Counted from the stretch's first letter, positions 7,977 through 16,413 are shown. The stretch: 34,720 nt of DNA from Blautia glucerasea (GCF_020537505.1 NZ_JAJBMO010000032.1:1-34720); one strand, 5' to 3'. A program made the numbers and translations. The notes: a model not told the origin generated them from the sequence alone.

Positions 7977-8288
7977 CTATCTTTCAATGATATACCGTAT
8001 AAAAACGTATATCGCTCTGATCACATACACTGGAATCATGATACTTCCGATCAATGCTCCAATGATGACACTTAATGCAGCCATACCAAGTGTTACTGTG
8101 GTATCCATTCCTCTTGGGATTAGAATCAGCCGCATTTTATGTATTCCAAATGGTAATCCGGCAATAAATATCCACCAGAACCAATCTGTCTGACCACTGA
8201 CTTTCATTATTGTTTTTGTCATCCAAAACCAGAATACCATAAATGCCAGCGGCAGAATTGATTTTTTAATTACGTCTTCAATCGTCAC
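7977..8288 (-). CDS. Small multi-pass membrane protein
   Basis: A 103-residue protein with about four hydrophobic stretches: ILPLAFMVFWFWMTKTIM, FWWIFIAGLPFGI, TLGMAALSVIIGALIGSIMI and VYVIRAIYVFI. Start chosen at GTG (VTIEDVIKKS) because GGGAG lies 7 bases upstream; longer frames read back through the 55-residue gene in another frame. It overlaps that gene by 11 bases. Likely a conserved accessory of the par operon in this ICE family; function unknown. Confidence 0.65.
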   Translation of the reverse strand: MTIEDVIKKSILPLAFMVFWFWMTKTIMKVSGQTDWFWWIFIAGLPFGIHKMRLILIPRGMDTTVTLGMAALSVIIGALIGSIMIPVYVIRAIYVFIRYIIER

Positions 8289-8445
8289 CCTTTTTCTCCC
8301 TCTGTCTGATTCCTTCCGCCACCTCCCGATTAAAGTTTGCCAATATTTCTCTAACCACAGGAGAATCCAATCGAAAGGTTTCCAGATCTTTCTCCGTAAG
8401 CTCCCTTCCGTTCGCATCATATCTTCGTACAATTTTTAAAGCCAT
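8278..8445 (-). CDS. 55-residue conserved hypothetical protein
   Basis: ATG GCT TTA AAA ... GAT TGA gives MALKIVRRYDANGRELTEKD, then LETFRLDSPVVREILANF and a basic-acidic tail. A GGAAG SD lies 6 bases upstream (AGGAAGTGAAAGTATG). Tight packing after the 44-residue gene and the 11-base overlap with the next gene support translation. No family recognised; probably an accessory of the par operon. Confidence 0.65.
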   Translation of the reverse strand: MALKIVRRYDANGRELTEKDLETFRLDSPVVREILANFNREVAEGIRQREKKGDD

Positions 8446-8449
8446 ACTT

Positions 8450-8584
8450 TCACTTCCTTCCTGCTGATAATCCTAATGTTTTCAACAAATGTTTAAACTT
8501 CTCTCTTTTCATCCGTTTAACACGTATCTTTTCTATCTTTTTCAGATAGACTTGTATTCTACTTGCCATATCTTCATTGCTCAT
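8450..8584 (-). CDS. 44-residue basic protein downstream of parB
   Basis: Starts with ATGA overlapping the parB stop (8581-8584) and reads MSNEDMASRIQVYLKKIEKI, then a run rich in lysine and arginine (RVKRMKREKFKHLLKTLGLS). Helical and basic, so it may bind nucleic acid or ParB. The overlap and the SD-linked next gene argue that it is real despite its length. No family recognised. Confidence 0.6.
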   Translation of the reverse strand: MSNEDMASRIQVYLKKIEKIRVKRMKREKFKHLLKTLGLSAGRK

Positions 8585-9486
8585 TCTTTCCCCTCTCTTT
8601 CTGCCCACGATGCCAGCAGCATAAATATAATTTCTTCCATCTGAGTCTTTGTATATGTCTCTGGAAAATATTGTTTCAATTTCTTCGCCGGAATCTGCAC
8701 CTGAACTTTTTCAGTACTTTCATTCATGCAAATCTGGTCAATCTCTGGATACGTCAACATCCGCTCTTTTGAAATTTGTTTCAATTCCTTTGCCTGCTTC
8801 ATGGACGGTACCATATTGTGATTACTCATATACTGAAGTAATATCTGCTGTTCTTCAGTTCTCAAATAAGAAACTTCAACAGCTGTGTTAAAGGGAAGCT
8901 TCTTCTCGTCTGCCAATTCTAATAGCTCTGCTATTAACTCTGTCAAATGAATATATCGAAGAATCTGTCTGGAACTATCTCCTGTATTCTGACTGACTTC
9001 TTCTGCCGCCAACTTCTTGCCAACTTGGCAAGAAGTTAAATCAGACCGTTTCCCCTGACGCTTTAACGCCTCATATTTCATTTTATAAGCAAATGCTTTT
9101 TCGCTGATCAGCAGCTCTTCTCGTTGAATGTTGGAATCTACCATAATTACCGTTGCTTCATCATCCGTAAGATCTTTGATGATAACCGGCATTTTCTCTA
9201 GTCCAGCAAGTTCACATGCTCGTTTTCGCCGATGACCAGCTACAAGTTCATAACCACCGGATTCTCTCAACCGCACAATACCAGGAACCAACACTCCATA
9301 TTGTGTAATACTTTCTGCTAATTCTTCCATTTTCTTATCATCTCTTACTTGAAACGGGTGATTCGTAAATGGATGAAGACTTCCTATTGCTATCTCACTA
9401 ATTCCATTGGTTGTCTCTTCGTTTGTTCCAAACAATGCATCAAGCGGCTGTAAGGAAACGGGAGTTGCTCTTTTTTTAGATGACAT
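8581..9486 (-). CDS. parB: ParB/Spo0J-family partition protein
   Basis: A 301-residue ParB. The N-terminal ParB/Srx domain has IAIGSLHPFTNHPFQVRDD and the CTPase-type box GYELVAGHRRKRACELAGL (GERRxRA-like), then the HTH region SSRQILRYIHLTELIAELLE. It would load on a centromere and work with ParA to segregate the excised or replicating element. Start overlaps the parA stop by 11 bases. A perfect palindrome lies inside the gene (see 9011-9037). Confidence 0.92.
   Translation of the reverse strand: MSSKKRATPVSLQPLDALFGTNEETTNGISEIAIGSLHPFTNHPFQVRDDKKMEELAESITQYGVLVPGIVRLRESGGYELVAGHRRKRACELAGLEKMPVIIKDLTDDEATVIMVDSNIQREELLISEKAFAYKMKYEALKRQGKRSDLTSCQVGKKLAAEEVSQNTGDSSRQILRYIHLTELIAELLELADEKKLPFNTAVEVSYLRTEEQQILLQYMSNHNMVPSMKQAKELKQISKERMLTYPEIDQICMNESTEKVQVQIPAKKLKQYFPETYTKTQMEEIIFMLLASWAEREGKE
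9011..9037. repeat. Perfect 27-bp palindrome within parB (candidate parS)
   Basis: Arms AACTTCTTGCCAA and TTGGCAAGAAGTT, 13 bp each, flank a single central C. It falls in the linker before the ParB HTH, in codons for TSCQVGKK. A symmetric site of this length within a partition gene suggests a ParB-binding centromere; the chromosomal-type parS (TGTTTCACGTGAAACA) was not seen near parAB. Function inferred only. Confidence 0.5.
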
Positions 9487-10261
9487 CTTTCAGCACCTCC
9501 TCCGTCACTCTCCGATAAGCTTCTGTAGCTTTGCCTTTCGGATCATAAGAGAAAATACTCTGACCTTCTCTGACTGCTTCCTTCATTCTTACAGAAAATG
9601 GAATATAATTATCGAAGATATGAATTTGACTTCCATATACATTTCTGAGAAGTTTCATATTATTTCTGGCATCATTCGTATGAGCATCGACCATTGTAAA
9701 CAGAATTCCACCGACTTGCAGCTTCGGATTGATCTGCTTGCGGACCTTACCAATTGTTTTTAATAACTGCTGCAATCCTTTGATTGGCAGGTAAGACGCT
9801 TCAACCGGAATTAGTACTTCATCTGATGCAGCCAGTGCATTGATTGTGATCATTCCCAATGATGGCATACAATCAATAATAATTGCATCATATTGATCCT
9901 TGATACCATATAAAATTTGTTTCAATACATATTCCCTACTCATTGCATTTACCAACTGTACTTCCGTACCTGCCAGTCCAATGTTAGAACAGATAATGTC
10001 TATTCCTTCTGCCTGATGCCTGATGTAACAGTCTGATGGAATATCTTCATCTTTCATTACTGCATCCATAAGAGCTGTAAGAGTTTCATTACTGTCATCA
10101 CAATCACGATATCCAAATCCTGCGGATACATCTGACTGTGGATCGGCATCAACGATTAACACTTTCATATTATTTTGTGCTAATCCTACTGCTAAATTAG
10201 CTGTACATGCGGATTTTCCCGTTCCTCCTTTTTGGTTAACAATAGAAATTACTTTTGCCAT
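9476..10261 (-). CDS. parA: ParA/Soj-family partition ATPase
   Basis: A 261-residue deviant-Walker ATPase: MAKVISIVNQKGGTGKSACT carries the KGGTGKS P-loop at residues 11-17, LIVDADPQSD is Walker A-prime, and AIIIDCMPSLG is Walker B. Start at 10261 is preferred (GAAGGGAAAG just upstream); an in-frame TTG 24 bases earlier lacks an SD. First gene of the element operon, with a terminator-like leader. Role: segregation of the element through nucleoid-bound ParA gradients. Confidence 0.93.
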   Translation of the reverse strand: MAKVISIVNQKGGTGKSACTANLAVGLAQNNMKVLIVDADPQSDVSAGFGYRDCDDSNETLTALMDAVMKDEDIPSDCYIRHQAEGIDIICSNIGLAGTEVQLVNAMSREYVLKQILYGIKDQYDAIIIDCMPSLGMITINALAASDEVLIPVEASYLPIKGLQQLLKTIGKVRKQINPKLQVGGILFTMVDAHTNDARNNMKLLRNVYGSQIHIFDNYIPFSVRMKEAVREGQSIFSYDPKGKATEAYRRVTEEVLKDVI

Positions 10262-10283
10262 AATCTTTCCCTTCTTTCTTGTC

Positions 10284-10341
10284 AAATAAAAAGACTGAAT
10301 CAGACAGCTGAGAAATAAATCTCATGCAAGCTAATTCAGTC
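10284..10341 (-). terminator. Terminator-like hairpin in the parA leader (possible attenuator)
   Basis: In minus-strand sense GACTGAATTAG pairs with CTGATTCAGTC (11 bp, one wobble), with an inner TGAGA/TCTCA stem, then a T-rich run. It ends about 25 bases before the parA start codon. A possible promoter (TTTACT-N16-GATAAT) lies upstream near 10355-10385, so the hairpin would interrupt the parA leader. Confidence 0.6.
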
Positions 10342-10496
10342 CAAAATATATTTTTATTCAATTATCACCGCTTTCGTGGTATAGTAAATACATCTCAGCC
10401 GAGTTCTGAAATTCTATTACTTCTGCACTGTGTTATTTATAAAAGAGAGGCCTTTCCTTCATAAATTCGTTGATTGGTTACGAAATTTATTTAGGA

Positions 10497-11048
<552 letters not shown>

Positions 11049-11139
11049 TTAACCTCCTAAAGATTGATAACGGTAGTTTTTCCAGTTATTCAGAGTTCTA
11101 TGCAAAGACTCACTACGGATTTGGAAACAACGCAAATGA

Positions 11140-11176
11140 GCCAGAAGGAATGTTTCTGTATAGAATTCCTTCTGGC
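11140..11176 (-). terminator. Strong hairpin downstream of the ACT-domain gene
   Basis: Perfect 12-bp inverted repeat GCCAGAAGGAAT / ATTCCTTCTGGC with a 13-base loop, about 80 bases after the stop at 11254. The T-run that follows in minus sense is poor (TCATTTGCG), so termination is likely but not certain. Confidence 0.6.
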
Positions 11177-11253
11177 CCATATTTATCTATAATCCTCACT
11201 CTAAGCTTACAGATCATAGCTATTCGTCAGCAGCTATATCCATATTCCTATAT

Positions 11254-11670
11254 TTAGTGAACCTCGGAAATAGAATTAAATCCCTTGTTGGTCAGGCATG
11301 CTTCAACCTCGCTGATATCCGGCACATGGAGCACCATGATTGGAAGTCCGGTAGCACGGTTAAAGGACAGATACAGATAGTCAATGTTGATGTTGCTCTC
11401 CTGAAGACTGAGAAGAAGGTTGTTCAGATTACCAACCTCATCCTTTACCTCGATTCCAAGTACATCACTGAGCTTGCAGATAAAGCCAGCTTTTGTCAGG
11501 GCTTCCAGCGCCTGCTCCGGTTTGGAAACAACCATACGTACAATTCCATATTCTGCACTGTCATTGGTAACAGAACCCAGAATGTTGATATCCTCTTCCA
11601 GAAGGATTCCCGTTACCTGCTGCATTTTTCCCTTAATGTTTTCTGCAAAAATTGATAATTGTTTCAGCAT
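11254..11670 (-). CDS. Tandem ACT-domain protein
   Basis: A 138-residue protein made of two ACT domains: LKQLSIFAENIKGKMQQVTG with VTNDSAEYGIVRMVVSKPEQ, then VLGIEVKDEVGNLNNLLLSL with YLYLSFNRATGLPIMVLHV. Stand-alone double-ACT proteins bind amino acids and occur widely in Clostridia; the ligand is unknown. Start supported by AAGGAATAAGAAA before ATG. It lies about 110 bases downstream of the aminopeptidase gene, same strand. Confidence 0.9.
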   Translation of the reverse strand: MLKQLSIFAENIKGKMQQVTGILLEEDINILGSVTNDSAEYGIVRMVVSKPEQALEALTKAGFICKLSDVLGIEVKDEVGNLNNLLLSLQESNINIDYLYLSFNRATGLPIMVLHVPDISEVEACLTNKGFNSISEVH

Positions 11671-11780
11671 TTTCTTATTCCTTTCTACATTTCAATAACA
11701 ATATTAACAGTTCAATTGCAAAAGGGATTCCACTGCCTGCTCTGACAGACAGCCTTCTTTCCCATTAAACAATCCTCTCC

Positions 11781-12854
11781 CTATTTTTCCACCGGAACCT
11801 CGATCAGCTCCTTAGGAAAATGTGCCAGGTTGCGGCAGCCATCCTCTGTTACCACTACCATGTCCTCAATACGCACACCACCAAAACCAGGTACATAGAT
11901 ACCAGGCTCTACAGTCTCGATCATATTTGCTTTCAGAATAGTGTCGTCAGACGGGGACAGACGCGGATTTTCATGGACGAAAAGACCTACGCTGTGACCA
12001 AGTCCGTGTCCGAAATACTCGCCGTATCCAGCCTCTGTGATAATATCTCTTGCCACTTTATCCACGCTTGCTCCGCTGACGCCAGCCTTTACTGCTGCAA
12101 GACCTGCGAGCTGGGCCTTTAATACTATGTTGTAGATTTCTTTCTGCTTGTCACTTGCTTTTCCAAGGACAAAGGTACGTGTCATGTCAGAGCAGTATCC
12201 TTTATATTTGCAGCCGAAATCACAGGTAACGAAATCTCCCTCTTCCAGTTTCTTATACCCTGGGATTGCGTGAGGCATGGAGGAATTCAGGCCGGAAGCG
12301 ATAATGGTGTTAAAGCTTAAGTCCTCTGCTCCCTCTTTTTTCATCAGATATTCCAGTTCTGCTGCAGTCTCAAGCTCTGTCATGCCTGGTTTTACGATCT
12401 TCAGAAGTCCTGCAAATGCTTTGTCTCCAATCTCCTCAGCTTTTGCAAGGCATTCCAGTTCTTCTTCTGTCTTGATCTGACGGAGATCGTCGATCCTGCT
12501 GCCAAGAGGTGTCCAGGTCTGAACTGGCAGCTCTGCTTTCAGCTTGTCAAAATCACAGCAAAGCATAGACTGGTCTTCGTAACCCATATGGAAATCGCCG
12601 CTTACATTCTCCTTCTCCATGCACTCTTTCAGAATGGTCTGGCGGTTATGTGCACGGCACTCTTCGATCACTATAAAATCACTCTCTTTCCCAGCCTGCT
12701 CGGTATAGCGGGAATCTGTGATCAGCACCTTCTGTGCTACTGAAATATATAAAGCTCCTTCGCCTCCACGAAACCCGCTTACATGACGCATGTTATACGG
12801 ATCTGTGATCACAAGGGCATTCAGTTTTAATTCGTCAAGAATTGCATTTAACAT
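11781..12854 (-). CDS. M24-family Xaa-Pro aminopeptidase
   Basis: A 357-residue pita-bread metalloprotease. The N-terminal creatinase-like domain holds ITDSRYTEQA. The catalytic domain shows the five metal ligands: D in VTCDFGCKYKGY, D in CSDMTRTFVLG, H in YFGHGLGHSVG, E in MIETVEPGIYVP and E in FGGVRIEDMVVV. It would remove N-terminal residues preceding proline in the cytosol. Length is standard and the gene intact. SD GAGGAGG is 8 bases before ATG. Confidence 0.95.
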   Translation of the reverse strand: MLNAILDELKLNALVITDPYNMRHVSGFRGGEGALYISVAQKVLITDSRYTEQAGKESDFIVIEECRAHNRQTILKECMEKENVSGDFHMGYEDQSMLCCDFDKLKAELPVQTWTPLGSRIDDLRQIKTEEELECLAKAEEIGDKAFAGLLKIVKPGMTELETAAELEYLMKKEGAEDLSFNTIIASGLNSSMPHAIPGYKKLEEGDFVTCDFGCKYKGYCSDMTRTFVLGKASDKQKEIYNIVLKAQLAGLAAVKAGVSGASVDKVARDIITEAGYGEYFGHGLGHSVGLFVHENPRLSPSDDTILKANMIETVEPGIYVPGFGGVRIEDMVVVTEDGCRNLAHFPKELIEVPVEK

Positions 12855-13035
12855 TTTTGGTTCCTCCTCAGCTTCTGTAATACAGCTTTACCGATGCTTT
12901 ATCACGTTGAAAAGCCATATTCTTTATAGTCCCATCATACCACATTATTCTCCGAAATATTGTCTGAATTTTCTTTTATTTTTATATATATAAACTTTTT
13001 ATTTTATTTAAAATAATATTTTTTCAATTTATTTA

Positions 13036-13064
13036 TTGACAAACGCAAAGTAATCTGTTATAGT
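13036..13064 (+). promoter_or_regulatory. Strong sigma-A promoter for the RNA gene at 13072-13350
   Basis: Consensus -35 TTGACA (13036-13041), exactly 17 bp, -10 TATAGT (13059-13064). About 60 bases of almost pure A/T precede it, resembling an UP element. No other gene start lies within 370 bases downstream. Confidence 0.85.
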
Positions 13065-13071
13065 AAGCTCA

Positions 13072-13350
13072 TAAAACAAAAGGGACTTAAAAATAAAAAC
13101 AAAAAGGAGTGAGACCACCGAAAACATAAGCAACTTACTTATAATCTAAGAAAGAGAGGTACGGACCACCAGAAGCGTAAAGTAACATCTTAATTTTTAT
13201 AATTTAAGCAAAGCGAGGTACAGTCCACCAAGAACGTAAGCTTTTAATTCCAATTGTTTTAAACGCATATTTTTAAGAAAGTGAGGTATCTTCCATTGGA
13301 TATGGAACAGATTTAAGCCACCAGTAAACGTCGATGCTGGTGGCTTAATT
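13072..13350 (+). ncRNA. Putative non-coding RNA with tandem GAGGT/CCACC units
   Basis: About 280 bases between the promoter and a 12-bp hairpin (TTAAGCCACCAG / CTGGTGGCTTAA, 13313-13348). Inside are four degenerate units with the shape TAAG-AAAG-nGAGGTA-...-CCACC-...-AACGTAAG. The GAGGT cores lie near 13107, 13156, 13215 and 13283; CCACC occurs in the first three and again in the hairpin. No ATG-led reading frame of useful length exists. The hairpin arm CTGGTGG can also pair with the CCACC boxes, allowing alternative folds. The T-run after the hairpin is weak, so read-through toward 13439 is possible. Confidence 0.6.
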
Positions 13351-13438
13351 TATGTCTTACATTTTCCTGCATTTCTTACGCATAATCATTTTCACGCTTC
13401 ATATATCTGTAAAAAGCCATCTTTGAGGTTTTCGCTTC

Positions 13439-14329
13439 ATGAAATTTTCCAAACTATCATTTTCCAGATTAAAGAACCCGCTTTCCTCACATAATTCTAC
13501 TTTTTTCTCAGAAAAGCTTCCCATAATCAAAGATTTTCTCCACTACGCCGGAGTTCCTCTGCTCTTCGCCTTTTGTTTTCTCGCCGGCTCTGCTGCCAGA
13601 GTGATCGTACACCATTTTTCTCCCCCTGATATCTTTGAAACTGCAGCGAACAGCTCCAGCTGGGGACTTAGTTTTCAGGAAGAGGGAAAACGCCCGGTTG
13701 GAAACGCTTCCATAGAAGAGCTTGCCCCCTACAATGCCTATTTTGCAAAGAACACCCAGGAGAAAAAAATTTATCTCACATTTGACTGCGGTTACGAAAA
13801 TGGAAATACTCCGCTGCTCCTTGACGCATTAAAGAAGCATAATGTAAAAGCAACCTTTTTCGTTGTGGGAAATTTTATAAAAGACAATCCGGATCTGATA
13901 AAAGAAATGGTAAAAGAAGGACACATTGTGGGAAATCATACCCTCACCCACCCCGACATGTCTGGAATCTCCTCCATGGAGGACTTCAAAAAACAGCTGG
14001 GGGAAGTGGAAAATCTGTATAAGGAAACGACCGGAGAATCCATGACGAAATTCTACCGGCCGCCTCAGGGAATTTACAGTACAACCAACCTTTCCATGGC
14101 AAAGGAACTGGGCTACAAAACCTTCTTCTGGAGCCTTGCCTACGTGGACTGGTATCAGGATAAACAGCCTACCCGTGAAGAAGCCTTCGACAAATTACTC
14201 TCCCGCATCCACCCAGGTGCCATTGTCCTGCTTCACAACACCTCTTCCACCAATGGGCAGATTCTGGATGAACTGCTGACCAAATGGGAAGAGATGGGAT
14301 ATACCTTTGGAACTCTTAGTGAGTTTTAA
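13439..14329 (+). CDS. PdaA-like polysaccharide deacetylase
   Basis: A 296-residue carbohydrate esterase 4 protein with an N-terminal membrane anchor (VPLLFAFCFLAGSAARVIV, residues about 38-56). The NodB domain follows: KIYLTFDCGYENG (motif 1, catalytic Asp), HIVGNHTLTHPDMS (motif 2, zinc His pair), FYRPPQGIYS (motif 3), FFWSLAYVDW (motif 4) and IVLLHNTSSTNG (motif 5). The layout matches delta-lactam-biosynthetic de-N-acetylases that act on muramic acid residues in the spore cortex. ATG lacks a strong SD; a slightly later start is possible. The ncRNA lies upstream. Confidence 0.9.
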   Translation: MKFSKLSFSRLKNPLSSHNSTFFSEKLPIIKDFLHYAGVPLLFAFCFLAGSAARVIVHHFSPPDIFETAANSSSWGLSFQEEGKRPVGNASIEELAPYNAYFAKNTQEKKIYLTFDCGYENGNTPLLLDALKKHNVKATFFVVGNFIKDNPDLIKEMVKEGHIVGNHTLTHPDMSGISSMEDFKKQLGEVENLYKETTGESMTKFYRPPQGIYSTTNLSMAKELGYKTFFWSLAYVDWYQDKQPTREEAFDKLLSRIHPGAIVLLHNTSSTNGQILDELLTKWEEMGYTFGTLSEF

Positions 14330-14375
14330 AGCACGTATATTTTATAGAAAATAGATATCTATTGCATATGTACTT

Positions 14376-15245
14376 TTATCGGTTGTTTCCAAAATAGATC
14401 ACAGCCTGCACACCAGGACCCGTGTGGATTCCAATAATCGGGCTCATAGGCATGACGATCACCTGTGCCTGGGGTACTGCTTCCAAAATTGCTGCTTTCT
14501 CCTTTTCTGCCTGTTCTGCAGCGTCACCATGACAGATAAATACATAGGGGTGCTCGGCATTCAGCCCGGAGCTGATATATTTGGAAACAATGGTATTCAT
14601 GGCAGCCTTGGAACCACGTACCTTCTCCGGGATTGCCAGGGTACCATTCTCTGCAATACGAAGGATCGGTTTGATCTTCAGCTTTCCGCCGATCCAGGCA
14701 ATAGTAGGAGAAATACGGCCGCCACGCTTCAGGAAATCAAGATCATCTACCGTAAACCAATGGCAGATATGAAGACGGTTCTCTTCCAGCCATGCAGTAT
14801 TCTCTTCCAGGGACATTCCCTTCTCCTGATTTTCGGCAGCCAGGATCACCAGAATTCCCTGTCCGCCTGTAGCGGCAAGGGAATCTACACAGGAAATCTT
14901 ACGCTCCGTGTACTCTTCCATCAGGTCTGAAGCTGCAATGTGTGAGCTCTGCCAGGTGGAAGTCAGTCCGCCGGACAGGGAAATATAAAGAATATCCTTA
15001 CCTGCCTTCAAAAATGGCTCAAAGTAATCGGTATACGTAGCCGGAGAAATCTGGGAAGTACTTCCAGTTCCGCCTGCGCGAAGCTTATCATAAAAAGCCT
15101 TGCTGTCCCAGCTTCCCGGATCCCTGTGGGGACACTCCTCTCCATTTAACTGATATACCATAGGAATCAGACGAATCTGTCCTTTATCTAAAATGTCTGC
15201 TGGAATATCCGCAGAGGTATCTGTTATAATCACATAATCGTTCAT
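14376..15245 (-). CDS. DegV-family fatty-acid-binding protein
   Basis: A 289-residue DegV protein: VIITDTSADIPADILDKGQI, GTGSTSQISPATYTDYF (the TSQ lipid-binding motif), LYISLSGGLTSTWQSS and VDDLDFLKRGGRIS in the second domain. Known members bind fatty acids, and FakB homologues present them to FakA kinase; no fakA is adjacent. SD AAGGAG upstream. Apparently monocistronic, convergent with the deacetylase gene with only 46 bases between stops. Confidence 0.93.
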   Translation of the reverse strand: MNDYVIITDTSADIPADILDKGQIRLIPMVYQLNGEECPHRDPGSWDSKAFYDKLRAGGTGSTSQISPATYTDYFEPFLKAGKDILYISLSGGLTSTWQSSHIAASDLMEEYTERKISCVDSLAATGGQGILVILAAENQEKGMSLEENTAWLEENRLHICHWFTVDDLDFLKRGGRISPTIAWIGGKLKIKPILRIAENGTLAIPEKVRGSKAAMNTIVSKYISSGLNAEHPYVFICHGDAAEQAEKEKAAILEAVPQAQVIVMPMSPIIGIHTGPGVQAVIYFGNNR

Positions 15246-15406
15246 AATTTGTTCTCCTTGTCTGCTTGGCAGTTACTGTTATCCAAAAACAGGTTAGGTG
15301 CTCCCATTATAGCATACTGCTGTTCCTGCGTGTGAGTTTTTTACATTTTTCGCATTTTTGTAACATTTTTTTAACGATTTATTGGAAACATCACGTAAAG
15401 AAACGA

Positions 15407-16195
15407 TTAACGGGCTGCGATCAATTCCTGCAATGCCTTTTTCAGCGCCGTATATTTTTTCTCCGGAATTGGAAGCTCCCTGCCTCCCGTCACTGTCATC
15501 TTAAATCTGCGGATGGAATGAACGTGAGCCGGATTTATCATATAACTTTCATGGCACTTCAAAAACATCCTTTCATATCTTTTTTCCAGTGTTTTCAGGC
15601 TTTCGGTAGTTTCAAATTCCTGATCCAGCGTATGGATCAGGGAATGGTTTCCAAGGCTCTCTGCATAAATCACCCTGGACCAGTTCAGGTAAAGGATAGT
15701 CTTATCTACACCCTTCACATAAATCCTCTCCGATCTGTTCTCTCCCGTGAGCACAAATTTCCGGTAATTCTCATCATAATGCACCGGATAAATACCATCT
15801 CGCTCATCGTATTCAATGGCATTTGAAATAAGGACCGAACGGATCTTCGGCACGCCCTTTTGCTCCACCCAGGTAAACTGCATGCGCTGATTTACCCGGC
15901 TCACACTGTTGTCCGGCCAGATAGTATCTACAAGCATAAAAGTCATAACCTCCGCCACTGTGCTGCTTGTAGTTGCAAGTGGCACCAGTGTCAGGTTATT
16001 CAGGGAAAATTTCAACTCATGCTCTTCTGCGTGAAATGCATCCATAAGATTCTTCCGCCCTCTGATCACCTGCTTTTCCGCCGGTCCAATCCACAATACA
16101 TCATCATGGCAGGAGTTTAAGAATGGTTCTATCTCATTGTTATAGTATAAATTCAGGATTTCTGCTGTTCTGTTTGCAACTTTCTGTATGTTCAT
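15407..16195 (-). CDS. NTF2/SnoaL-like plus LytTR DNA-binding regulator
   Basis: A 262-residue protein of unusual make-up. Residues about 1-130 resemble an NTF2/SnoaL-like ligand-binding fold (AEILNLYYNNEIEPFLNSCH, VLWIGPAEKQVIRGRKNLMD). Residues about 160-255 form a LytTR domain (ERIYVKGVDKTILYLNWSRV, IYAESLGNHSLIHT, FLKCHESYMINPAHVHSI, LPIPEKKYTALKKAL). No receiver domain, so it may sense a small ligand rather than a kinase signal. SD AGGAG 9 bases before ATG. It precedes the MITE and the two-component genes but is probably its own unit. Confidence 0.82.
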   Translation of the reverse strand: MNIQKVANRTAEILNLYYNNEIEPFLNSCHDDVLWIGPAEKQVIRGRKNLMDAFHAEEHELKFSLNNLTLVPLATTSSTVAEVMTFMLVDTIWPDNSVSRVNQRMQFTWVEQKGVPKIRSVLISNAIEYDERDGIYPVHYDENYRKFVLTGENRSERIYVKGVDKTILYLNWSRVIYAESLGNHSLIHTLDQEFETTESLKTLEKRYERMFLKCHESYMINPAHVHSIRRFKMTVTGGRELPIPEKKYTALKKALQELIAAR

Positions 16196-16254
16196 CTCTG
16201 ATTTCTCCTGTGTCTCATTTTACTGCACCGTCTGGATACCGCTGTTTTCTTTTA

Positions 16255-16413
16255 GAGCGTATTTGAAATAGGCTTTCTGCAAGACGTGTGACAATTTGTA
16301 GGAGATTTTGCCCGGATGAGGGCGTCGTAGCGGGCTACGACAACCGAATTTGGGTGAAATATACTGCCAAAGTGGGGCGTGCAGATTGCAGGAATGATTT
16401 TTCAAACAGGCTC
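16255..16413. mobile_element. MITE with 5'-TA target duplication
   Basis: Imperfect terminal inverted repeats: left GAGCGTATTTGAAATAGGCT, right end (reverse complement) GAGCCTGTTTGAAAAATCAT, similar for about 35 bp inward. TA dinucleotides flank both sides (16253-16254 and 16414-16415), typical of IS630/Tc1-mariner transposition. The centre has a perfect palindrome GTCGTAGC-GG-GCTACGAC (about 16328-16345). At 159 bp it encodes no transposase. I recall near-identical copies in Lachnospiraceae genomes, but that needs a search. Confidence 0.75.

Noticed and set aside
7977..8432. A 151-codon single membrane-protein frame
   Set aside because: Its first third is the 55-residue gene read in another frame; the GTG at 8288 has the SD.
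10262..10285. TTG start extending ParA by eight residues
   Set aside because: No SD and it overlaps the T-run of the leader hairpin; MAKVISIVNQKGG is the family start.
13097..13300. Possible CRISPR array
   Set aside because: The units are degenerate, unequally spaced (about 58, 69 and 40 bases) and not separated by unique spacers; no cas genes are present.
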